DNA of 64,000 nucleotides from positions 1-64,000 of the forward strand of contig JAMWET010003602.1 in NCBI GenBank assembly GCA_024036415.1. Direction: 5' to 3'. The notes under the pieces are model-generated. The model worked only from the letters and a program-made list of their open reading frames with translations. It ran no database searches and had not been told where the DNA came from. Numbering within the stretch: position 1 is the first letter of the stretch; the number at the start of each line of letters is the position of its first letter. Source of the DNA: Prochilodus magdalenae (lineage: Eukaryota > Chordata > Actinopteri > Characiformes > Prochilodontidae). Below, in pieces: positions 57,545 to 64,000 of the stretch. Position numbers and translations under genes: made by a program.

Positions 57545-58330
57545 GAATGCCCTTAACCTTTGACCCAAAAGATGGCACTGGAAACCAGCATGGATGATGG
57601 AGATCACACATGACCTCAGGAATACAAACTTACACCATCACTGCATTCACAAAAGCAAGGTAAGACGGTACTATATGCTGTGGATGCTGTATATCAGCAA
57701 CGTCTAGAGACACAACCAACTTCTCTGGACTGGATGCAGAGTGTGTTGTGGACTGATGTCTCAGCCTTTCAGACCAGAGTTTTGGACATCGAGCCAAAGA
57801 ACACAGTAAAGTTCAAAGGCCCAGACTGTTACCAGACTAAGGATCTAAATCCAGTGCTTGGTGTGGTATTGGCCTGAGGGCTTTTAGTGGGTATCTTTCA
57901 TATCTGTGAATGCACTATTAATGCTGAACACATTTTAAAGCAAACATATGCTGCCTTCTTGACGCTGCCTTTTCTCAGAGATTGCTGTGCTTATATCAAC
58001 ATGACAACAACAGGAAACATTCAGCACATGACACAACAGCTTGGCTGAATAAGCAATGAGTGCTGGTGCTAAACCAGCCTGCCAAGAGTCCAGACCTATT
58101 TTGAAAACGAGTGTCTTATTAAGCTCCAAATATAAGAACCTGTACAGTTTGTCCAGCAGAAGACTTGTTACAAAAGTGTCCAACATGGATCAGTTTGTCT
58201 TCAGTCCCCCAAACAATTATTGTATTTTAATTATTAAAGGTGATGTAATAAAGTAATAAACATGCTCCAAATCAAATTTAGAGTGAGTGAATATTTGCAA
58301 AGCACATTGGGATTTAAGGTGAGACATCAA
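57545..58330 (+). mobile_element. Tc1/mariner-like family C remnant
   Basis: AAAAGATGGCACTGGAAACC (57567), CAACGTCTAGAGACACAACC (57697) and CTGAATAAGCAATGAGTGCT (58043) recall, in order, a well-populated fish Tc1/mariner family. In shifted frames the text HSAHDTTAWLNKQ (about 58022-58060) followed by VLVLNQPAKSPDL corresponds to the HSA..TTAWLN...RPA.SPDL box. The end AATTTAGAGTGAGTGAATAT (58276) is the family's 3' region. Heavily decayed. Confidence 0.7.
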
Positions 58331-58796
58331 GTTCGGGTATTATGTACTGTTTTCAATGTAATACAGGGTGAATTCAGAGATCACACAATGTCCCAAGTTA
58401 TTTGGAATTGGGTTTGTACACACCACACATACCAAACGGCCAAATTCAGGGCCAGCAGTATTTCGTTTATCATCATTTTGTGTCAGATAATATTTCTCAG
58501 ACAAGGTGACTTATTTTGTACTGAATGTCAGCATGTCCAATGGTTGCTTTAATCACAGCTTGAAGTCTGTGACATTGATTCCTGAAGTTTGTACAGAGTA
58601 GGAGAAGCTACATTATTCCGGTTCTCTTTCAGCGCGGGCCCAGATAGCCTTGAGATGTACGGTATGTTTTGCTTTTTCACCTTGCTGATACTCAAAAGCA
58701 GGGATTTGAGAGTGCTGAGGTCTGGAGATTGATTTCCCAAACTAAACAAAAGTTGAGAAAAGTGTCAAGTATGTTGTCTTTCTTTCTCTCTTTCTA
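58331..58796. other. Unique stretch
   Basis: Nothing clearly recognised. It may continue the preceding transposon for some distance. Confidence 0.35.
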
Positions 58797-58798
58797 TC

Positions 58799-58815
58799 TT
58801 GATTGATTGATTAAC

Positions 58816-58846
<31 letters not shown>
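58799..58846. repeat. (GATT)n microsatellite
   Basis: About 12 GATT units with one AACT interruption. Confidence 0.95.
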
Positions 58847-58849
58847 CAA

Positions 58850-59139
58850 ATTACGCTACGGAACAAGATGTTTGTTTCCAGCTTCTATGTGTTATAATCC
58901 AACTGCTTACGTGTAAAACATAAAAACAGCTATATTCATCACTAACTTTGTTTCTGTGAGCAGGACATTGAAATGAAAACATATAATTCTGCCATCTAAG
59001 GGAGCAGCAATCATACGCCTTACCTTAAAGAGGCTTCCTGCAGTGCTCGCATGTCAAATGAGCTGCAGACGGTTTATCTTTATCCCTGACAGGCATTACA
59101 AAGTATGCTTTGTAGGCCTCGCAAATCTTAGCAGATGCT
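58850..59139. other. Unique stretch
   Basis: Nothing recognised before the LINE. Confidence 0.4.
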
Positions 59140-60600
59140 ATCACTGAGTACTTTTCCACTCTGGTCTTGATAAATTGGCATAGGCATAGTAGAATGCATG
59201 TGCTGGATGCTGCAGCCTCTTGATGCCCTCTAAATTAAATGTAGCTATGCATCTCTTCAACCTGAGTCTTAAACAAGAGCGGGTGCCTGGGTTGTGGAAA
59301 ACATCCTGCCTGGTTCCTGTCCCAAAGAAGTCATCTACCTTCTTTCTCAGTGACTCCTGGACCCCCTGCAGTTTGCCTGTCATCCACAGATAGGCGTAGA
59401 CAATGCTGTCAACTACCTAATGCAGAGGCTGCACGCTCACTTGGACCAGAACAACACCTCAGTGAGAATCACTTTCTTTAACTTCTCAAGTGCTTTTAAC
59501 ACCATCCAGCTTTTCATACTGGGTTAGAAGACGGATAAAATGCAAGTGGACAAGTCCATGATCACCTGGGTCTTGGACTACCTGTCTGGAAGACCCCAAT
59601 ATGTGCAACTAGGATCCTGCCAGTCTGATCGCCAAAACCAAGGAAATGGTGCTGGACTTCAGGAGGAAGAGGTCCACGATCAGCGCCATTACCATCATGG
59701 GTCAGAATGTTAAGGTGTTAGATACCTACAAATACCTGGGTGTTCTGCTCAACAACAAACTGGACTGGAAGGCCAACACAGGGGCTGTGTACAAGAAGCG
59801 GATGAGCAGACTCTACTTCTTGAGAAGGCTCAGATCTTTCATTATGTGCTGCAAGTAGTTGAAGATCATCTACCAGTCTGTTGTTGTGGGTGTTGTATTC
59901 TTTGTGGCAGTTTGCTGGGGAGGTAGCATCAGAGGAGCGGATGCTAAAAAGCTCCACAAGCTGATCAGGAAGGCTGACTCAGTTCTTGGCTGCCCACTGG
60001 ATGGTTTTGAGCTTGTGGTCGAAAGAAGGTCACTTAACAAACTCACTGCTATCCTGGACAATACTTCACACCCACTTCATGACCTTCTAGTCAGACAGTG
60101 GAGCACTTTCAGCAACAGACTCATACAGCCTAGCTGCAGCAAAGAAAGGTACAGGAGATCATTTGTACCAACACTGTACAACTCACTGTGCTGGGACATT
60201 ACTGGACACTAAATGAGCATCAGCTGGACATTATACATTACACTTTTCCATACTCACCACCACTTTTTCTATGCCCTATAAGACATTGCACATTTATTTA
60301 TAATACCTTCTGTACTGTTGTTTACAGTGTACAGCTACCCTTTACTGTCATCTGGATTTCTGATTGGTTTTAGATGACTTGTGAATGGTAAAATACACAG
60401 CTGCACTGTTCTCCTGCATAATATTTATGCTCTATGCTTTTATTATTGTACATACACTCTGCATGGTAATGATACTTTCAAGACGGTATACTTTACTTTA
60501 CATAGTCATTTTTTTTTTCATTGCATAACATTAGACTTCAACAGTTTTACTTCCATCCCACTCATAGTGGTGCTTATTATTATTATTATTATTGTTAGAG

Positions 60601-60635
<35 letters not shown>

Positions 60636-60652
60636 TTATCTATCTATTTAAG
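59140..60652 (+). mobile_element. Rex1/CR1-like LINE, internally deleted, dead
   Basis: The parts of a fish non-LTR reverse transcriptase occur in order: FNLSLKQERVPGLWKTSCLV and PVPKKSS (about 59250-59335), a frame change and loss of the 'DYRPVALT' region, LLDPLQFACHPQIGVDNAV (59354-59411), VRITFFNFSSAFNTI (motif A, 59462-59506), DYLSGRPQYVQ, then a jump to KTKEMVLDFRRKR (59633-59672) and the C-terminus KVLDTYKYLGVLLNNKLDW, RLYFLRRLRSF, FVAVCWGGSIRGADAKKL, ILDNTSHPLHDLL and KERYRRSFVPT (to 60170). The motif A catalytic Asp codon is Asn (AAC, 59480-59482). The segment with the YxDD box is deleted. A TAG at 59856-59858 interrupts the C-terminus. It ends with (ATT)n and an (ATCT)n tail at 60600-60650. 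Clade assignment is by recall. Confidence 0.88.
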
Positions 60653-61025
60653 CACTTACTGAGCTGGACACATCTGTATATGTACTGCTATATACACTAC
60701 TAGACAGTCCCAGACAGTTCTAGGAAGTTCTACAAACTTTTTGAAAGTTCTAGAAAATTTCGGACAGGTCTATAAACTGTTTCTCTCCCATGCCCAGAAG
60801 TCTACTCAGTACTGAAAGTGCAGTATCTAAAAATGAAAGAACTCTTCAAAACATCGTTATCCTGACCTCAAAGTCAAACTGTATGGGGCCCTAGAGCCAT
60901 TTTCTGTACATTTTATGTCCAAAGAATGAAGAAAAGACACTAAACTAAAGTGTACAATGTAGTGTTATTAAGTTAAAATGGTGCTTAATTGTGGTTTTAG
61001 ATTTTTGGAGCATGCTGTATTCAAA

Positions 61026-61026
<1 letters not shown>
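60653..61026. other. Unique stretch with GTTCTAG words
   Basis: CAGTTCTAGGAAGTTCTAC and GAAAGTTCTAGAAAATTTC (60710-60761) are short related words. No gene. Confidence 0.45.
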
Positions 61027-61105
<79 letters not shown>

Positions 61106-61124
61106 ACAAACACACACACACACA
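61027..61124. repeat. (CA)n microsatellite
   Basis: About 98 bp of (CA)n with two AA interruptions near its right end. The Thr-His and Cys-Val frames across it are by-products. Confidence 0.98.
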
Positions 61125-61199
61125 TAAGAATAGGCACAACCTAAATAATGTCCATATTCATATGACGTTGTGGATGCTCTGCTCCATGGACTAAGTCAA

Positions 61200-61990
61200 C
61201 AACATGAGTGATATATATTCGTCCTGGGTAATTATACAGACTGTTTACTGAGCATTTACTGATTATTCCAGAATGCAGCATGATGTTTGCAGCTTGAGGG
61301 GAAAAGTTGGGTGTTTATCTCGTTTATTTCCATTTTGTGTGCTTAAACTAATTTGAATTTAAACGCATTTTGCCGTCTCTCTGTAATTTCCACCAGCTGA
61401 TGAGTTCAAGGGGGGGAACGAAAAAAAAAAAAACTCCACAAGATTTCAATTTAAATTTCATTGGTGAGCACGGAGCATGGAAGGGAATATTTGAGCTCTC
61501 TCCGGGTAGCCTTTACACAAGGATTAAATTCCCTCAAATTTATTAATCAAATCAAATATAGAATTTACAGTCTTGGTGTATTAGCGCTGGGCCTTTGCAT
61601 TGATGTGTAACGCCGAAAGCAAGTGAACGGCACGTCCTCGGCTTACTTGTGAAACTGCAGGAGGGTCCAGTTGGGCTATGCAGTGAAATGCACACGAGGG
61701 GCTGATGTGTTTTCTCAGTCAATGCGTATCGCGCTGGAGCTAATCTTTGCCATTCAATACAGGCTGGTGTTCTGGCCCCACTTCTGTTGCTGAAACAGCA
61801 TGAACAGAGCTGCATTTCAGCAGCAGCGTCACATAAACCTCGCTATGGAACACGGTCAGGCGGGTCTTGTGGGAGAAAAGCAGAACGTAGCTTGGCTAGA
61901 GCAGCAGGGGCCATATTTATCTGCCCAGAAGTTACTGCTCCCCTGAGATGTATGATGTTCAGATGTAGCCGGGTCACTCTCACATAGCTG
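61200..61990. promoter_or_regulatory. Candidate conserved non-coding element
   Basis: Best part 61240-61640: GTTTATCTCGTTTATTTCCA, CTAATTTGAATTTAAACGC, ATTTCAATTTAAATTTCATT (61445), ATTTATTAATCAAATC (61540) and GTATTAGCGCTGGGCC. High TAAT/AATT content within single-copy DNA. The opposing 87- and 66-codon frames at 61552-61987 have no domain. Confidence 0.33.
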
Positions 61991-62029
61991 TCCTCACTGC
62001 AACTGGCCGTATGAAGGCTGTTTTAAAGC

Positions 62030-62200
62030 AGTAGTCCAGCAAAAATAAATCTGACCAGTTCTTCCCTTAGTACACTTAAAACCTGCCGATTTGTTGCTTT
62101 AGGCTTGTACCTGAGCTACAAAGCTAATGTAGCCAGCAAGAAATGGAAGCTTATATCCCAAATTGTGTACCTGAATCAGTTATACTAACGTCAAGCTGTT
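62030..62200. repeat. Small dispersed repeat (GCTAATGTAGC type)
   Basis: TTTAGGCTTGTACCTGAGCT, AAAGCTAATGTAGCCAGCAA and GAAATGGAAGCTTATA resemble segments at 25650-25740 and 27050-27110. Confidence 0.45.
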
Positions 62201-62204
62201 ATTA

Positions 62205-62430
62205 ATACATTTACATTATTTAGCTGACGCTCTTATCCAGAGCGACTTACACGGTTAATCATATTACAGGTAGGCCAATGTAGTGTTAGGAGTCTTGCCC
62301 TAGGACTCTTATTGGTGTAGCACAGCATAGTCACTCAGCCCGGGATTCAAACCCCAGTCTCCCACGTGTGGTGGTGGCTACTTGCCGGGTAGTGGTGTTA
62401 TCCGCTGAGCTACACCAACCACCTAATATG
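62205..62430 (-). mobile_element. tRNA-derived SINE, best copy (minus strand)
   Basis: Read on the minus strand: GGTTGGTGTAGCTCAGCGGA (A box TAGCTCAGCGG), then GGGGTTTGAATCCCGGGC (B box GGTTTGAATCC), the body with CTACACCAATAAGAGTCC and CCTAACACTACATTGGCC, and the tail GATAAGAGCGTCAGCTAAA ending near 62205. Both pol III promoter boxes are intact. It is a SINE head and not a tRNA gene: the sequence between the boxes does not fold into a normal cloverleaf. Confidence 0.88.
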
Positions 62431-62439
62431 TTTGGTATT

Positions 62440-62605
62440 GTGCTGTGGGGTACAACTCTGCCCTCCATGCTGTAGACTGGGGTTTGTTTCACCATCTGGG
62501 CAACCACTATACTATACAATATCAATAAGAGTCCTTGGTAAAAACCCCTAACACTACCTTTGTAAACTGTAAGTCACTCTGGATGAGCGTCTGCCAAATG
62601 GACAC
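62440..62605 (+). mobile_element. tRNA-derived SINE, decayed (plus strand)
   Basis: GTAGACTGGGGTTTGTTTCA (62471; degraded B box), ATCAATAAGAGTCCTTGG, CCCTAACACTACC and GTAAGTCACTCTGGATGAGC then GTCTGCCAAATGG follow the order of the same SINE body. It faces away from the copy on the left: the two are head to head. Confidence 0.75.
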
Positions 62606-62995
62606 AAGTTATGGACAAAACAGACATAGTTAGGACGTTGGGTCTTCTAGCTTGAACTGTACCATACTGCTCCTTCGGCTGTGGATACCTCCCAGAGCAT
62701 TGGTCATGTGGAGCGTCAGGTGTGGAGTATCATAGGTAGTGCCAAGTCTTCACTGCTTCTGTGTTCAATAAAAGAGCTTTCACTATGTTTCCCACTTTTT
62801 CCTCCTGTGTGCTTACATCACATACTTTGATCAGTTTATATACATTACAGTGCCTCTTTACCAAACATCACTAAAGATAAACTCATCATGAAATGAATAG
62901 TTTCACTCAGAGGGAAGTGATTGGAATGCTATTGGAATGGAAGATAATGGTTACCAGCCTTTTTTTAGAATGGTATGTCTAATATTTATTGAGCT
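62606..62995. other. Unique stretch
   Basis: Nothing recognised. Confidence 0.4.
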
Positions 62996-63310
62996 ACACA
63001 TACAGAAGTAATATCTCAGTATGGAGTCGTGGCACAATGATTGACTTTGGCATTGTAGAGGTCCCTAATAATGGTATCCTGTGATAATCCAACCCACCCC
63101 ATCCCATTTTCACTCAGTTTTAACCATAGGGGTGGAGTGACACCCGGCCTTTTGGATGTGTGACACATGACAACAAACCTGGGGCTGACATCATTGCAGT
63201 CTTTGACGTGATGGTAAGGGTGTAATGGTCTGTGTGCATGTAGTCCTGCATCACTGCTTGCTAAATGTCCACAGTCGTGGCTGCTGGGTCAGTGCATATG
63301 AGTGTCAGTG
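62985..63310 (-). mobile_element. Tc1-like family A, copy 7 (minus strand)
   Basis: TTTATTGAGCTACACATACA (62986) is the complement of the common 3' end. CACACATCCAAAAGGCC (minus strand, about 63150) matches CACACGTCCAGAAGGCC at 17962. The N-terminal side GGACATTTAGCAAGCAGTGA (minus strand, about 63255-63274) matches the word before the family landmark. The order on the minus strand is as in copy 5, with internal loss and stops. Confidence 0.68.
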
Positions 63311-63419
63311 CATACTAAAGCTCTGCCAGGAAGACTGTAAATCTATATCATTCATTTATTACTCATGACCAATCAGTAGCCTAGAGTCATTAAAATGACT
63401 CTATGTGCCCACACTCTAC

Positions 63420-63640
63420 GTTCTGCTGCTTTTGGGTGCCGACATGCTGACGTTCTTCTCCACCCAGCCCACCACTACCAGTTTGGCTCTGTCTGGTTGT
63501 ACAGATGCTGGGCTCCACGACTAATGTTCCAGTCCAGCAGGATTTGCAATGGTCTCCAATAACAAGATCTGTTAATTCCATTGAATTCTTATTCTTTAAT
63601 TGATCATACTGAGGATAAAAATGATGGTCCCTTACTCTTG
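63420..63640. repeat. Dispersed repeat shared with 51.3 kb
   Basis: CTGCTGCTTTTGGGTGCCGA (63423), CCAGCAGGATTTGCAATGG and ACTGAGGATAAAAATGATGG follow the order of the 51285-51480 stretch. The 129-codon minus frame (63390-63779) runs through this repeat and into the next one, so I do not call it a gene. Confidence 0.45.
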
Positions 63641-63714
63641 CCTCTTGGTCCTTTACTCTTGTCTGGTAGAACAGTGAATTTCTAGTTAGTTTATTCATCT
63701 TTATTGTTTTTTGG

Positions 63715-63975
63715 AGACTTGATTTCTGGAATCCAAACTGGAACATGTCTACGCTCGTCGACCATTTTATCAGCTCCACCGGCCATATAGGACCTTGTAG
63801 TGCTACAGTTTCAAACTATAGTCCATCTGTTTCTCTGTATACTGTGGTAGCCCACTTTCAACCTGTTCTTCAATGGTCAAGACCCCTTAGGGCCACCACA
63901 TTTGGGTGATGGTGATCCTAAACACTGCAGTGATGCTGTCTTGGTGGTGGTACTAGTATATAGCTCATTAATGTA
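63715..63975. repeat. Dispersed fish repeat (part 2 of a family)
   Basis: CATTTTATCAGCTCCACCGG (63762), GTCCATCTGTTTCTCTGTAT (63821), CTGTTCTTCAATGGTCAAGA and AACACTGCAGTGATGCTG follow, in order, a repeat I recall as abundant in otophysan fishes, read on the minus strand. The stretch at 8185-8500 looks like the adjoining part of the same family. Confidence 0.6.
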
Positions 63976-64000
63976 GCCATTTGTTATGTTTTTTGGCTTT

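Noticed and set aside
62205..62430. Functional tRNA gene on the minus strand
   Set aside because: The A and B boxes are good but the stems do not pair and the SINE body and tail follow.
63390..63779. 129-codon minus frame
   Set aside because: It runs through two dispersed repeats that also occur elsewhere in the window.

Overview
The window looks like vertebrate nuclear DNA, most likely from a ray-finned fish and probably an otophysan (characin, catfish or cyprinid relative). The reasons are the mixture of degenerate Tc1-like transposons, L2-like and Rex1/CR1-like non-LTR retrotransposons, tRNA-derived SINEs, very long GA/CT, CA and GACA microsatellites, and three large minisatellites, set in AT-rich single-copy DNA. 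I found no protein-coding gene of the host that I can defend. The long open frames lie in simple repeats or in decayed transposons. No rRNA, functional tRNA, CRISPR array or operon structure is visible. The species placement is inference; no search could be run.

Layout. 1-4.1 kb: a T/G-rich minisatellite of 26- and 34-bp units that runs off the left edge. 4.5-6 kb: a dispersed repeat and a truncated Tc1-like element. 6-7.1 kb: a 41-bp minisatellite whose core units carry a telomere-like TTAGGG motif. 7.5-11.1 kb: unique DNA with blocks that resemble conserved non-coding elements (CNEs), and dispersed repeats. 11.4-16.5 kb: Tc1 and SINE remnants and a 1-kb purine tract. 16.5-24.5 kb: three more Tc1-like remnants, a TATA-bearing unclassified repeat and an L2-like LINE 3' end. 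24.5-34 kb: mostly unique DNA with a SINE, a MITE-like element and repeat fragments. 34.7-37.2 kb: a purine tract followed by a pyrimidine tract. 37.7-42.4 kb: two Tc1-like copies, one with both terminal inverted repeats, and a 33-bp minisatellite. 43.1-44.3 kb: GA and GACA arrays. 45.2-50.3 kb: a second Tc1-like family and small repeats. 53.6-55.4 kb: a MITE-like element next to a 20/23-bp minisatellite. 57-60.65 kb: two Tc1-like remnants, then a Rex1/CR1-like LINE that lacks its central catalytic segment. 61-64 kb: a CA microsatellite, a head-to-head SINE pair and further repeats.

Between the repeats lie about twelve islands of moderate-GC, apparently single-copy sequence rich in AATTA/TTAAT words. 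Together with the lack of exons over 64 kb, they suggest a regulatory gene desert or a very large intron of a developmental gene. This is inference from sequence texture only and needs cross-species alignment.

No convincing new biological system was found. The observations most worth checking are the stepwise rise of a telomere-like motif inside the 41-bp array, the two-length (26/34 bp) minisatellite, a TATA-containing repeat family present four times, an eight-copy Tc1-like family of which one copy keeps both ends, and the CNE-like islands.
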